DNA of 64,000 nucleotides from PMP191F sp047602185 (GCA_047602185.1 JASGHY010000001.1:3596001-3660000), one strand, 5' to 3'. Positions 7,535 through 17,652 are shown, numbered from the stretch's first letter. Made by a program: numbers and translations. Notes: generated by a model from the sequence alone, not told the origin.

Positions 7535-9919
7535 TTACCCTTTCAAAGCCTTAACAGGATTCATCACCGCAGCCTTGATCGTTTGAATACTTACCGTGCC
7601 CCAGGCAATGAGGATAGTAATAATGATAGCAGCAATAAAATATACAGGCGTCAATGAAATGTGATAAGCAAAGTCATTCAGCCATTGGTGGCAAATCCAG
7701 TAACTAACCGGTAAAGCGATCAATACTGCCCACAAGATAATACGCGTAAATTCTGCAGATAAAAGATAGACAATAGAAAATGCTCCTGCACCAAGTGTTT
7801 TGCGGATCCCGATCTCTTTTGTCTTTTTCTCTACCATAAAAGCAGCCAGTCCAAACAGTCCAAGACAGGAAATAACAATGGCCATGCCGGCAAAATATTT
7901 TGCAAGTGTGCCTGTTAAAGTTTCTGAAACATATTGCGCACTATACTCTTCATCGAGAAAGGCATAATTAAAGGAATAGCCGGGATTAAAGTCACGATAA
8001 TATTGCTGAATGGCCCTGAGTGTATTACCTTCTCCTGCACCAGTCATTTTAACCATCATCAGCATGGTAGAAGCTGGTTCCAGTTTAAAAATAAAGGGCT
8101 TTACGGTTTCATGGAGCGAATTAAAATGGAAGTTTTTTGTTACACCGATGATCTGTCTTTGATAGCCCCATACTTTGATGTTCTTGCCAATGGGGTCTTG
8201 TATTCCCATTGCTTCTACAGCTGCCTCATTCAGTACTACAGAAGCAGTATCCATACCAAAACTGCGTGAGAAAGAACGCCCTTCCTTTACAGGAATATCC
8301 AGCAATTCTATCATATCATAATTAACAGGCATCTGGTAAAACCGGATAGCATCATCAGCATTTTTCCCTTCCCAATACACACCAGGCAAGGGTGTAAATG
8401 TGGGCAGTATAATAGAGTTCTGAATAGTGGAGGCCTGTATTACACCCGGTATATTTTTTACGCCGGTTATAAAAGCTGCAGGGTTTTCGGATACTTTACC
8501 CGTCATTTCAAAACTGATCACATTATCCCTGTTATAACCGGGTTGCTTGTCCTGTATAAATTTCACCTGGTTATATACCACCATCACCATTACAATAAAA
8601 ACAAATGATAACATAAACTGAAAGCCTGTCAGCCCTTTGCGCATCCAGACACTTTTACCGGAAGGAATAATTGTTCCCTTGAGAGACTGTACAGGATTGA
8701 AACCTGAAAGATACAATGCAGGGTAAGTTCCCGCGACTAATGCAGTAGTGAGCACCATCGCTATTACCGTAGTGATGATCCGGCCATTGGCATGCAGTAT
8801 AATGTGCTTACCCGTAATACTATTGAACTGTGGTAGCAACAACATTACCAGGACTAACGCTATCACCAATGCCATGCAGCTCATCCATATTGATTCTGTA
8901 AAAAACTGCCATACCAGCGACCACCTGTTGGCCCCGAGGATCTTTTTGATACCTGTTTCTTTAATTCTTTCAACCGCTTTTGCAGTAGAGAGGTTCATGA
9001 AATTAATGCAGGCAATGATCAGTATAAAGATGGCGATAAAGGAAAACAGTCTTACATATTCAATTCTGCCATTTTTCTGTACCCCGTTTTCAAATAGGCC
9101 GTAGAGATAAAAATCAGAATAGCGTACCGGTTGTAAGGAGCCTTTAATACCCGGCACTTTCGATGCAAGATAACCAGCTACTTTATGCTGAAAAGCTGTT
9201 TCATCCGTACCTTTTTTTATTACTACATAATTATGAAAAGGCCCACCCACCAGTTCCTCCTTTTGATTGACGTTTCCATTACCCGGCAACAATGTTTTCC
9301 AGGTAGCAATGGAAACAATAAAATCAAACTGTACGGTTGAATTGGCGGGCACGTTTTCAAACACACCTGTAACAAGACATTCCCTGGTGAAAGAGGCCCA
9401 TTTCCAACTGATCGTTTTGCCCAGGGCATTGTCTGCTGAATGGAATAGCTTCACAGCCATGTCCCGGGAAATAGCAACAGTATTAGGCTCTGCCAGTACG
9501 GTATTGCTGTTTCCGGCGAATAAATGATATGAAAACACATTGAAAAAATCCTTTCCTGCAAAATTGCCTTTGGCATCCACCGCCGCATTATTATAAGAGA
9601 GATCAAAGTGCCGGAACCATGCGGCTGGCGTAGTAGTAACAGCGTATTGCACTTCCGGCAGGTCCCGCTTCAGCGCATCGCCCAGAAAAGCACTGGTACC
9701 ATCTGCTATAATCACCTCGTCTCCCTGTTTCCCTTTTGACATCAACTGGAAAAGACGGGAATCATTTTCATGAAATTTGTCTACATGTAATTCGTCATCT
9801 ACCCAGAGATAGATCAGTAATGCAGCAGCCAGTCCCATAGAAAGGCCGGCCAGGTTAATAAAGAACGCAGTTTTATGCCGCATGAACGACCGGAAGATAG
9901 TACGCAGGCGCAATTGCAT
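7535..9919 (-). CDS. FtsX/MacB-type ABC transporter permease
   Basis: Membrane protein of 794 residues with the double MacB_PCD/FtsX layout of Bacteroidota 'ABC transporter permeases'. It has a cytoplasmic N-terminus and TM1 (LAGLSMGLAAALLIYLWV), a large periplasmic domain, and a central three-TM FtsX block containing KAVERIKETGIKKILGANR. A fifth TM leads to a second periplasmic domain, and the C-terminal FtsX block contains KKTKEIGIRKTLGAG. No ATPase gene is adjacent, as is usual for this subfamily. A related protein is encoded at 35012-37459. Substrate is unknown; export or mechanotransmission across the envelope is likely. It stands alone between two mosaic repeats. Confidence 0.9.
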   Translation of the reverse strand: MQLRLRTIFRSFMRHKTAFFINLAGLSMGLAAALLIYLWVDDELHVDKFHENDSRLFQLMSKGKQGDEVIIADGTSAFLGDALKRDLPEVQYAVTTTPAAWFRHFDLSYNNAAVDAKGNFAGKDFFNVFSYHLFAGNSNTVLAEPNTVAISRDMAVKLFHSADNALGKTISWKWASFTRECLVTGVFENVPANSTVQFDFIVSIATWKTLLPGNGNVNQKEELVGGPFHNYVVIKKGTDETAFQHKVAGYLASKVPGIKGSLQPVRYSDFYLYGLFENGVQKNGRIEYVRLFSFIAIFILIIACINFMNLSTAKAVERIKETGIKKILGANRWSLVWQFFTESIWMSCMALVIALVLVMLLLPQFNSITGKHIILHANGRIITTVIAMVLTTALVAGTYPALYLSGFNPVQSLKGTIIPSGKSVWMRKGLTGFQFMLSFVFIVMVMVVYNQVKFIQDKQPGYNRDNVISFEMTGKVSENPAAFITGVKNIPGVIQASTIQNSIILPTFTPLPGVYWEGKNADDAIRFYQMPVNYDMIELLDIPVKEGRSFSRSFGMDTASVVLNEAAVEAMGIQDPIGKNIKVWGYQRQIIGVTKNFHFNSLHETVKPFIFKLEPASTMLMMVKMTGAGEGNTLRAIQQYYRDFNPGYSFNYAFLDEEYSAQYVSETLTGTLAKYFAGMAIVISCLGLFGLAAFMVEKKTKEIGIRKTLGAGAFSIVYLLSAEFTRIILWAVLIALPVSYWICHQWLNDFAYHISLTPVYFIAAIIITILIAWGTVSIQTIKAAVMNPVKALKG

Positions 9920-9969
9920 AAGGCAGCTGATTTTGACTAAGAGGGAAATTCAGCGAAAATCCATAAAGA

Positions 9970-10262
9970 ACAGTTCCGGGTTTAGGGTTTAAAGTTTCGG
10001 GTTCTTTAATCCGGTCTTTCCTTCGAAATTCGATATTCCTGTCTTCAATATTTCTTATTTCGTACTTTCCCTGTCACCTTATCAACTTTTCAACCCGTCA
10101 ACTCTCTTCCGGACTCGTATTTGCTAACAGCTAAAACCTAAAGCCTAATACCTAATTCCTGTATTCAACTTACAACCTATCACTTACAACTTATAACCCG
10201 GTATTCGGGTTAAGCATTCAGCATTTGCACATTCGCACATCAACAAATTAGCTCATTTCTCC
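9970..10262 (-). repeat. Fixed-order intergenic mosaic, copy 6 (reverse: B-A-C-G-F-J-K)
   Basis: Order left to right: B (CCTTCGAAATTCGATATTCC), A (TTTCTTATTTCGTAC), C (CACCTTATCAACTTTTCAAC), a CTTCCGGAC link, G (CTAAAACCTAAAGCCTAATA), F (ATTCAACTTACAACC), J (GTATTCGGGTTAAGCATTC), K (CATTTGCACATTCGCACATC). This copy holds the half of the consensus that the D-I-H-E copies lack. Confidence 0.72.
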
Positions 10263-10266
10263 CTTC

Positions 10267-10653
10267 CTACTCCTTCACTTCAAACCACACCGGTTTCGCA
10301 TCGTCCCAGTCGCCATTGTAATTAATGAACAATTCTTCACCTGCCTTTATGCTGCGAACTGTTTTTACAGAGATCAGCTCACTTTCAAAATCCATTTCAT
10401 ATTCGCAATTGGAAGTATAGGAATGATTGTACACAGGTACATAACCCAGCGCCATACAGCATTGATTGCGCTCTTCGCCCCATTCAAAAATATAATCATG
10501 CAGGAGGGTCTGGTCCAGCAGTTGCCGGTCTTTTTGCCCCATTACAATTACGGGGGCAATTTCAATAACGGTTCCTTTGCGCAGCTTTTCTGAAGTAAAT
10601 ACCCCCCGCCCCCGGTTGCCAGAAGGGGCTATGAACAGGCATGGTAGAATCAT
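10267..10653 (-). CDS. SET-domain protein
   Basis: Small cytoplasmic protein of 128 residues that is essentially a bare SET domain. It has the N-terminal S-adenosylmethionine loop motif RGRGVFT (14-20), N76-H77-S78 (YNHSYTSNC) with C83, and a C-terminal GEELFINYNGD with the likely catalytic Y112. SET proteins transfer methyl groups to lysine. The protein target of these short bacterial versions is not known, and there is no histone-like gene nearby. Stand-alone gene. Confidence 0.85.
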   Translation of the reverse strand: MILPCLFIAPSGNRGRGVFTSEKLRKGTVIEIAPVIVMGQKDRQLLDQTLLHDYIFEWGEERNQCCMALGYVPVYNHSYTSNCEYEMDFESELISVKTVRSIKAGEELFINYNGDWDDAKPVWFEVKE

Positions 10654-10689
10654 GGGATAAAAATAAAGAAAAGGATGTTGGCGGAAGCC

Positions 10690-10875
10690 GATAACAGGTG
10701 TTAGCTTTTAGGTTTTAGGAATTAGCAGGAATAGCCAATTGTAAGATTTTTCTCAATTAAGATCCTGGTCCCTGGCTGATCAGGCTTATTACGCCCCAAT
10801 ACCCCCTGCCAGTCAGTTAAGCGTTCCGCGTTCTGCATTAGGCCACAAACTTATAACGTAAAACTTACAACTGTT
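10690..10875 (-). repeat. Partial intergenic mosaic (G, J and F words)
   Basis: Contains G-type words (GGTGTTAGCTTTTAGGTTTT) on the left and J/F-type words (GCGTTCCGCGTTCTGCATTA, TTATAACGTAAAACTTACAA) on the right. A non-repetitive middle lies between them. It is weaker than the other copies. Confidence 0.4.
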
Positions 10876-10889
10876 TTGGCAGAGTACTG

Positions 10890-10897
10890 TAAATTTG
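10890..10897 (+). promoter_or_regulatory. -7 box just upstream of mgtE
   Basis: TAAATTTG fits the -7 consensus TAnnTTTG but lies only four bases before the ATG at 10902. If used, the message would be leaderless or start at the second ATG (10908). No -33 TTTG stands 19 bases upstream. Confidence 0.35.
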
Positions 10898-10901
10898 GCG
10901 C

Positions 10902-12290
10902 ATGAGCATGGAGTTCGAAATTGAAGATTTAAGGGAACAGTTTCTGCAACTGGTAGAAAAGGATGATGTTTTGCAGATCAGGGACTTTCTGAATGATCAG
11001 AACATCAGCGATGTAGCTGAACTGATCAGTGAATTTCCTGAGTACGAAAGCAAGATCATCAGTAACATGAGCATACACCGGGCGTCCAGTGTATTCAAGA
11101 TCCTTGACCTCTCTACTCAGAAAACTGTAATACAGGACCTCCCCCCTTTTAAAACGGCGGAACTGTTGAACGAACTCCCGGCGGATGACCGTACCTCTTT
11201 CCTGGAAGAGCTTCCCAGCGAAGTGGTAAAAGAACTGATCAAATTACTGGATCCCGAAGAACGCAAAGTAACCCTAGCCCTGCTGGGTTATCCCGAAAGC
11301 AGCGTGGGCAGGCTGATGACCCCGGACTATATTGCCGTGCAGATAGACTGGACGGTACAGGAGGTATTGGAGCATATCCGCGAAGTAGGCAAGGACAGTG
11401 AAACCATTGATGTAATTTATGTGGTGAATGACAAGGGCGAGTTTGTAGATGACATCCGGATCCGTGAGATCATCCTCGCAAGTCCCGATAAGCAGATCGG
11501 TGACATTATTGACAATCGTTTTATAGCACTGAATGTTCACGACGACCAGGAAGTTGCCAGCCAGATCTTCAAAATGAATAACCGCGTGGCCTTGCCGGTA
11601 GTGGACGATAAAAATATACTGCTGGGTATTGTGACCATCGACGACGTACTGTGGGTGGCACAGGAAGAGTTTAGCGAAGACATCCAGAAGATCGGTGGTA
11701 CCGAAGCCCTGGACGAACCCTACCTGGAAATGCCTATCATCAAATTATTCAAAAAAAGAGTGGTTTGGTTGATAGTTTTGTTCCTGGGCGAAATGCTGAC
11801 AGCTACTGCCATGGGGTATTTTGAAGATGAAATTGCCAAAGCAGTAGTACTGGCCCTGTTTGTTCCTTTGATCATTTCCAGTGGTGGTAACAGCGGTTCG
11901 CAGGCCTCCACGCTTATTATCCAGGCAATGGCAATCGGAGAGATCACTATCGCCGATTGGTGGCGGGTAATGAAACGTGAACTGATATCCGGTCTGATGC
12001 TGGGAAGTGTACTGGGATTAATAGGCTTTTTCAGGGTTATATTGTGGAATATGGTATTTCATACCTATGGCGAACATACTGTAATGATCGGCTTAACAGT
12101 TGGTTCATCATTGATCGGTGTGGTGCTATGGGGTACTATTTCCGGTTCCATGTTGCCTATTGTTCTCAAAAAGCTGGGTGCTGACCCTGCCACTTCTTCT
12201 GCCCCCTTCGTTGCCACACTGGTAGACGTAACCGGGCTTGTTATCTATTTCTCGATGGCATATTTGTTCCTGAGGAATATTTTGCTGTAA
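10902..12290 (+). CDS. mgtE: Magnesium transporter MgtE
   Basis: Inner-membrane Mg2+ channel/transporter of 462 residues, normal for the family. It has an N-terminal superhelical MgtE_N domain (about 1-135), paired CBS domains (about 138-260, with RLMTPDYIAVQ and NNRVALPVVDDKNILLGIVT), a connecting helix, and a C-terminal five-helix pore domain. The pore domain includes PLIISSGGNSGSQASTLII and the end segment PFVATLVDVTGLVIYF. The GGNSGSQ and D-containing TLVDVTG segments line the pore in characterised MgtE proteins. The CBS and N domains sense cytoplasmic Mg2+ and gate the pore. Confidence 0.96.
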   Translation: MSMEFEIEDLREQFLQLVEKDDVLQIRDFLNDQNISDVAELISEFPEYESKIISNMSIHRASSVFKILDLSTQKTVIQDLPPFKTAELLNELPADDRTSFLEELPSEVVKELIKLLDPEERKVTLALLGYPESSVGRLMTPDYIAVQIDWTVQEVLEHIREVGKDSETIDVIYVVNDKGEFVDDIRIREIILASPDKQIGDIIDNRFIALNVHDDQEVASQIFKMNNRVALPVVDDKNILLGIVTIDDVLWVAQEEFSEDIQKIGGTEALDEPYLEMPIIKLFKKRVVWLIVLFLGEMLTATAMGYFEDEIAKAVVLALFVPLIISSGGNSGSQASTLIIQAMAIGEITIADWWRVMKRELISGLMLGSVLGLIGFFRVILWNMVFHTYGEHTVMIGLTVGSSLIGVVLWGTISGSMLPIVLKKLGADPATSSAPFVATLVDVTGLVIYFSMAYLFLRNILL

Positions 12291-12294
12291 ATAC

Positions 12295-12620
12295 CAATAT
12301 GCAAATTTGAAAATGTGCAGATGTGCGAGTGAAAACCGGAATGCTTAACGCCTAAGGGTTATAAGCTTTAAGTTATAGGTTGTAAGTTAAGGCACAAGGA
12401 AGTACGGAAATAAAATACCGAATGCAGAATTTCGAATATCGAATTTCGAAGGAAAAGACAGGAAGAAAGTTGGCAGTTGGCAATTTGCAGTTATCAAATC
12501 CAGAATCTGACATCCAGTAACCTGTAACCGGCATCTGGTATCCGGTAACTTGTATTTCACGTCTCACGATTGCCGTCTGCCGATTCACGATCTGACGTTT
12601 CACGATTTCAATATAACCAA
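12295..12620 (+). repeat. Fixed-order intergenic mosaic, copy 7 (K-J-F-A-B-E-I-D)
   Basis: A clear forward copy between two plus-strand genes: K (GTGCAGATGTGCGAG), J (GGAATGCTTAACGCC), F (AAGTTATAGGTTGTAAG), a short A, B (TTCGAATATCGAATTTCGAA), E (GGCAGTTGGCAATTTGCAG), I (ACCGGCATCTGGTATCCGG) and D (ATTGCCGTCTGCCGATTCAC). It ends within 10-30 bases of the next start codon. Confidence 0.75.
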
Positions 12621-12623
12621 CAC

Positions 12624-15113
12624 ATGAAAAGATCCACTCTGCCGTTGCTGCTGCTGTGCGTCGTTGCTACAGCCCGCAGCCAATCCCTGGGTTCATTAAC
12701 TGTTGAGAAAATTATGCGCGATCCGAAATGGATAGGCGTATCTCCCGGCTCACCTTACTGGAGTGCCGACAGTAAGAACATCCTGTTTACCTGGAATCCT
12801 GATAATGCACCTTCAGATTCCCTGTATTCCATAACCCCAACAGCATTAACACCGGTAAAAACAACTTTCTCTTTCCGTGAAGCACTGTTGAGAGAAAATG
12901 ACATCCGCTACAACAGCAAACACACCAGCTATGTGTTCAGCAACATGGGCGACCTTTTTTTAGTAGATGTAAAAACAGGCTCTAAACGCCGTATTACAAT
13001 GACTACTGAATCAGAAAACAATCCCCAGTTTTCTTTTAATGATAACAAGATCGTGTACACCCGCAACCAGAATCTCTATTCCTGGGAAATTGGTACCGGT
13101 GTCATTACACAGTTGACCAACTTCCAGGCATCAGCAGCCACAGCAACTCCTGCAGCACCTGCAGGCGGTGGTAGCGGATTTCAGCGTGGCGGCGGTGGCG
13201 GACAAGGTCAGCCTCCTGTACGTACGGGTGCCGGTGGTGGCCCGGGTGGTAATCGCGGCCCTGTAGCCAATGGTAACCCCCAGGATAAATGGCTGCAAAC
13301 CGAAGCCATTGCTAACTCTTTAGTATTGCAAAGCCGCAAAAGCAAAAGAGACATGGCCGATTCTATGCGCAAATTATTGCCTAAAGAAAAAAGCCTTCGT
13401 ACACTGAATATCGAGGACAAAACATTGTCTGGTACATCTATCAGCGCGGACGGACGCTATATCACTTATCGCCTTATTAAAGCGCCTGCCGTTGCGTCGA
13501 AAAATACTATTGTTCCCAACTACGTTACTGAAAGTGGTTTTACAGAAGATATTCCCGGCAGAACAAAAGTTGGTAATACACAAAGTACCCAGGAATTATT
13601 CCTCTTCGATACTAAACTGGATACGGTATGGCAGATCAAAACAGATTCAGTTGAAGGCATCCGCGATATTCCTGAATATGTAAAAGATTACCCTGCTGTG
13701 TATGCTGAAAAAAGCAAACACCCCACTGTACGCACTGTTAACTTTACCAACCCTAACTGGAGCCCCAATGGCAGTTTTGCAACAGTAGAGTTACGTTCAC
13801 AGGATAATAAAGACCGCTGGATCATGTTGCTGGATTCTACCGGCAAACTATCGCTGCTGGATCGCCAGCATGATGAAGCATGGATCGGTGGCCCCGGCAC
13901 CAGCGGCTTTGGCGGCAGCAGTTCAGGCTGGATAGACAATAATACTTTCTGGTTCCAATCCGAAGCTACAGGCTACTCTCACCTGTACACCATCAATGTG
14001 ATCAGTAAAGAAAAGAAAGCACTTACCAGTGGAAAATATGAAGTGCAGGGCGCTTCCCTTTCCAATGACAAGAAATTTTTCTACATCACTACCAACGAGG
14101 TACATCCCGGTGAGCAACAATTCTACCGTCTTCCTGTGGTAGGTGGTAAAGCTGAACGCATCACTACGCTGACCGGCGCCAACCAGGTTAGCATGTCGCC
14201 TGATGAAAAATGGATCGCTTTCCTTTATTCTTACAGCAACAAACCATGGGAACTGTATGTACAGGAAAACAAGCCCGGTGGCAAACTACAGCAGGTAACA
14301 ACACTGGCACAAAGTGCAGAATTTAAAAGCTATGCCTGGAAAGATCCTGAGGTAATAACTTTCCCTGCACAAGACGGCGCTACTGTATATGCACGCCTGT
14401 ACAAACCAGCACAACAGGTTGCTTCAAAACCAGCAGTGATCTTTGTACATGGTGCAGGATACCTGCAAAATGCACACAAATGGTGGAGCAGCTATTTCCG
14501 CGAGTATATGTTCAACAATATGCTGGCTGATAATGGCTACACCGTACTGGATATTGATTACCGTGGCAGTGCGGGATACGGACGCGACTGGCGCACCGGC
14601 ATCTATCGCTTTATGGGCGGCAAAGACCTTAGCGACCAGGTTGACGGCGCTAAATACATGGTAGAGAAACTGGGTGTAAATCCTAAGAATATCGGTCTCT
14701 ATGGCGGATCTTACGGTGGCTTTATTACACTGATGGCCATGTTCAATGAACCAAATGTATTTGCTGCAGGCGGCGCATTACGCTCCGTTACTGACTGGGC
14801 GCATTACAATCACGGCTATACAGCCAATATTCTTAATGAGCCATTTACAGATAGCATCGCTTATTACAGAAGTTCACCGATCAATTTTGCCGCAGGCTTA
14901 AAAGGCAACCTGCTGATGTGCCATGGTATGGTAGATGTAAACGTACATTTCCAGGATATCATCCGCCTGACACAGAAGCTGATTGAACTGGGCAAGAACA
15001 ACTGGGAGCTGGCAGTATTCCCTATGGAAGATCACGGCTTTGTAGAACCCAGTAGCTGGACAGATGAATACAAACGCATTTACAAGCTGTTTGAAACTAC
15101 GCTGAAGAAGTAA
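12624..15113 (+). CDS. Secreted S9-family prolyl-peptidase (DPP IV-like)
   Basis: Periplasmic serine peptidase of 829 residues. The ATG at 12624 gives signal peptide MKRSTLPLLLLCVVATARSQ; the open frame before it is repeat DNA. There is an N-terminal beta-propeller (DPPIV_N-like, repeated WS/SP-DG blades) to about residue 540, then a C-terminal alpha/beta hydrolase. The catalytic triad can be read as S696 in GGSYGG, D771 in HGMVDVNVHF and H804 in EDHGFVEP. It likely releases dipeptides or cleaves after proline in imported peptides. One insertion is odd: residues about 178-218 are a glycine/proline/arginine-rich low-complexity loop between propeller blades. A strong terminator follows. Confidence 0.92.
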   Translation: MKRSTLPLLLLCVVATARSQSLGSLTVEKIMRDPKWIGVSPGSPYWSADSKNILFTWNPDNAPSDSLYSITPTALTPVKTTFSFREALLRENDIRYNSKHTSYVFSNMGDLFLVDVKTGSKRRITMTTESENNPQFSFNDNKIVYTRNQNLYSWEIGTGVITQLTNFQASAATATPAAPAGGGSGFQRGGGGGQGQPPVRTGAGGGPGGNRGPVANGNPQDKWLQTEAIANSLVLQSRKSKRDMADSMRKLLPKEKSLRTLNIEDKTLSGTSISADGRYITYRLIKAPAVASKNTIVPNYVTESGFTEDIPGRTKVGNTQSTQELFLFDTKLDTVWQIKTDSVEGIRDIPEYVKDYPAVYAEKSKHPTVRTVNFTNPNWSPNGSFATVELRSQDNKDRWIMLLDSTGKLSLLDRQHDEAWIGGPGTSGFGGSSSGWIDNNTFWFQSEATGYSHLYTINVISKEKKALTSGKYEVQGASLSNDKKFFYITTNEVHPGEQQFYRLPVVGGKAERITTLTGANQVSMSPDEKWIAFLYSYSNKPWELYVQENKPGGKLQQVTTLAQSAEFKSYAWKDPEVITFPAQDGATVYARLYKPAQQVASKPAVIFVHGAGYLQNAHKWWSSYFREYMFNNMLADNGYTVLDIDYRGSAGYGRDWRTGIYRFMGGKDLSDQVDGAKYMVEKLGVNPKNIGLYGGSYGGFITLMAMFNEPNVFAAGGALRSVTDWAHYNHGYTANILNEPFTDSIAYYRSSPINFAAGLKGNLLMCHGMVDVNVHFQDIIRLTQKLIELGKNNWELAVFPMEDHGFVEPSSWTDEYKRIYKLFETTLKK

Positions 15114-15133
15114 AACAGTTTATATATCTTTCA

Positions 15134-15162
15134 AAAGCCCCGGATATACCGGGGCTTTTTTA
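15134..15162 (+). terminator. Rho-independent terminator after the S9 peptidase
   Basis: Stem AAAGCCCCGG / CCGGGGCTTT with a four-base loop, followed by T residues, 20 bases after the stop codon. Confidence 0.85.
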
Positions 15163-15505
15163 TTCCATCCTCTGGATCTACAGGCAAGCTGCTTAACCGC
15201 TTTTTGGATAGTAATTTGCTTTTCAGCTTAGACCTGGCAGGTTCATCTTCCGATAAACAGAGGGAAGCCTTTTATTTCCAGGCCTTTCCTTCTTATGCTG
15301 CTTTTAGTGCATTTTTCTTCCTGAATCTGCATGAGTCTGCAACATTCCTGCATTGAATTTTTCTTTTTATCTATATGAAATGCAAATGTTTACGCATTGC
15401 AGCTGCTTTCATACGAGCTGCGGTATTTTTTGATAAATTGCGGCATCTGAAAAGTTGTTAATCAACGCAACAGCAATGTATTATCATCATCATTAAACTA
15501 TCTCT
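15163..15505. other. glmS upstream region, no gene seen
   Basis: A 343-bp spacer free of mosaic words. No open frame, glmS-ribozyme-like core or clear TTTG/TAnnTTTG pair was recognised. It presumably carries the glmS promoter. Confidence 0.4.
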
Positions 15506-17341
15506 ATGTGTGGCATTGTTGCTTATATCGGCCCTAAAGAAGCTTATCCCGTTATCCTGAAAGGACTAAAAAGACTAGAATATCGTGGCTATGACAGCGC
15601 AGGTGTAGCGCTTTTAAACGAAACACTACGTGTGTACAAAAAGCAAGGTAAGGTGGCAGGTCTTGAAGAAAGCCTGGTAGGAAAAGATGTACATGGTCAT
15701 ATCGGTATTGGTCATACACGCTGGGCTACCCATGGCGAACCAAGTGATCGCAATGCACACCCCCACCGCTCCTCCAATGGCAAACTGGCCATGATCCACA
15801 ACGGTATTATCGAGAACTACGCCCAGATAAAAAATGAATTGCTGAAAAAAGGCTATTCATTTACCAGCGATACCGATACAGAAGTATTGTTGAAATTTAT
15901 TGAAGATATTCAGCAAAACAACCAGTGTGAACTGGAAGAAGCCGTTCGTATTGCACTGAAACGTATTACCGGTGCTTATGTAATTGTACTGATCGATGAA
16001 GATCATCCTGACACCCTGATAGCAGCCCGCAAGGGAAGCCCATTGGTAATTGGTGTAGGCAAAGGAGAACACTTTCTTGCATCAGACGCCTCCCCTATTA
16101 TTGAATATACCAAGGAAGTAGTGTATGTAAACGACTACGAACTGGCTATTATCCGCCCTGATGAACTGATCTTAAAAAACCTGGGCAACGAAAAAATTAC
16201 ACCCTACGTTCAAAAGCTGGACCTGGAATTAGCTGCCATTGAAAAAAGCGGCTATGACCACTTTATGCTGAAAGAGATCTTTGAACAGCCTCATACCATT
16301 TTTGATTGTCTCCGTGGTCGCCTTGACGCTACAGCCGGTACTATCACTATGGCAGGTGTTCAAAACCATATAGAGCAATTGAAAAATGCGCAACGCATTA
16401 TCATTATTGCCTGTGGTACCAGTTGGCATGCAGGCCTGGTAGCCGAATATGTTATTGAAGAACTGTGCCGTATACCGGTAGAAGTAGAATATGCCTCAGA
16501 ATTCCGTTATCGCAACCCCATCATTCATAAAGGCGATGTGATCATTGCTATTTCGCAAAGTGGTGAAACAGCTGATACGCTGGTAGCCATTGAAAAAGCA
16601 AAGGAACAAGGTGCTATTATCTTTGGCGTAGTGAACGTGGTAGGTTCTTCTATCGCGCGTATTTCACATGCCGGCGCTTATACGCATGCCGGACCAGAGA
16701 TTGGTGTTGCCAGCACAAAAGCCTTTACTGCACAGCTAGCCGTGCTATACATGATCGCTTTAAAGATTGCGCATGAAAAAGGCAGCATCGATAACAAACG
16801 TTACCTGCAATTACTGAAGGAACTACAGGAGGTTCCGGAAAAAGCGGCAACAACCCTGAAAACAAATGATGCCCTTCAGAAACTGGCAGAGAAATACAAG
16901 GATGCACGTGACTTCCTGTACCTCGGTCGCGGCTATAATTTCCCTGTAGCTTTAGAAGGCGCTTTAAAACTGAAAGAGATTTCCTATATACATGCAGAAG
17001 GATATCCTGCTGCAGAAATGAAACACGGTCCTATTGCGTTGGTAGATGAATCCCTGCCTGTGGTATTTGTGGCTACCAAAGACTCTTACCACGAAAAAAT
17101 TGTAAGCAATATACAGGAGATCAAAGCACGTAAAGGAAAGGTAATTGCCATCGTTACAGAAGGCGATGAAACGATCCCTAAAATGGCTGATGATTATATT
17201 GAAGTACCGGCAACCGATGAACTGATCGCTCCTATCTTAAGCGTAATTCCGTTACAATTACTGGCCTATTATATTGGCGTAGCCAAAGGACTGGATGTAG
17301 ACAAACCAAGAAACCTGGCGAAAAGTGTGACGGTGGAGTAG
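15506..17341 (+). CDS. glmS: Glutamine--fructose-6-phosphate aminotransferase
   Basis: Makes glucosamine-6-phosphate from fructose-6-phosphate and glutamine, the entry step to UDP-GlcNAc, peptidoglycan and lipid A. The protein has 611 residues, the usual length. The N-terminal Ntn glutaminase domain starts with catalytic Cys2 (MCGIVAYIG) and contains GHTRWATHG. Two SIS domains follow (CGTSWHAG, SQSGETADT, GPEIGVASTKAFTAQ), and the conserved end is DKPRNLAKSVTVE. Cytoplasmic. The DUF4954 gene lies 311 bp downstream on the same strand, separated by a mosaic repeat. Confidence 0.97.
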   Translation: MCGIVAYIGPKEAYPVILKGLKRLEYRGYDSAGVALLNETLRVYKKQGKVAGLEESLVGKDVHGHIGIGHTRWATHGEPSDRNAHPHRSSNGKLAMIHNGIIENYAQIKNELLKKGYSFTSDTDTEVLLKFIEDIQQNNQCELEEAVRIALKRITGAYVIVLIDEDHPDTLIAARKGSPLVIGVGKGEHFLASDASPIIEYTKEVVYVNDYELAIIRPDELILKNLGNEKITPYVQKLDLELAAIEKSGYDHFMLKEIFEQPHTIFDCLRGRLDATAGTITMAGVQNHIEQLKNAQRIIIIACGTSWHAGLVAEYVIEELCRIPVEVEYASEFRYRNPIIHKGDVIIAISQSGETADTLVAIEKAKEQGAIIFGVVNVVGSSIARISHAGAYTHAGPEIGVASTKAFTAQLAVLYMIALKIAHEKGSIDNKRYLQLLKELQEVPEKAATTLKTNDALQKLAEKYKDARDFLYLGRGYNFPVALEGALKLKEISYIHAEGYPAAEMKHGPIALVDESLPVVFVATKDSYHEKIVSNIQEIKARKGKVIAIVTEGDETIPKMADDYIEVPATDELIAPILSVIPLQLLAYYIGVAKGLDVDKPRNLAKSVTVE

Positions 17342-17344
17342 GCT

Positions 17345-17640
17345 TAAAGCGGAACGTAAATACAGGGTTATAAGTTTTAAGTTATAGGTTGTAAGTTGAA
17401 TACAGGAATTAGGTGTTAGGCATTAGTAAGACAGCAGTGAGGAAATATGGTTGACGAGTTAATAGGTTGATAAGGTGACAAGGAAAATACGAAATAAGAA
17501 GGTACGGATGCCTGACTGTATTTGCTCGCGGCTCGTAGCTCAAAGCTCGCAACTTGTATTCACGTCGTACGATTGCCGCCTGCCGATTCACGACCCTGTA
17601 TCCTGTGACCTGAAACCCGCATCTCGCATTTCACCATTGA
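17345..17640 (+). repeat. Fixed-order intergenic mosaic, copy 8 (J-F-G-C-A-H-D)
   Basis: Forward copy: F (AAGTTATAGGTTGTAAG), G (AATTAGGTGTTAGGCATTAG), C (AATAGGTTGATAAGGTGAC), A (ATACGAAATAAGAAGGTACG), H (GCTCGTAGCTCAAAGCTCG), D (ATTGCCGCCTGCCGATTCAC). Words B, E and I are missing but the order of the rest is kept. Confidence 0.75.
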
Positions 17641-17652
17641 CTATTTACTATC

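Noticed and set aside
7268..7554. Open frames of 73 and 85 residues before the permease end
   Set aside because: Made entirely of mosaic copy 5.
15163..15505. glmS ribozyme
   Set aside because: No core sequence or suitable placement recognised; this element is typical of Firmicutes.
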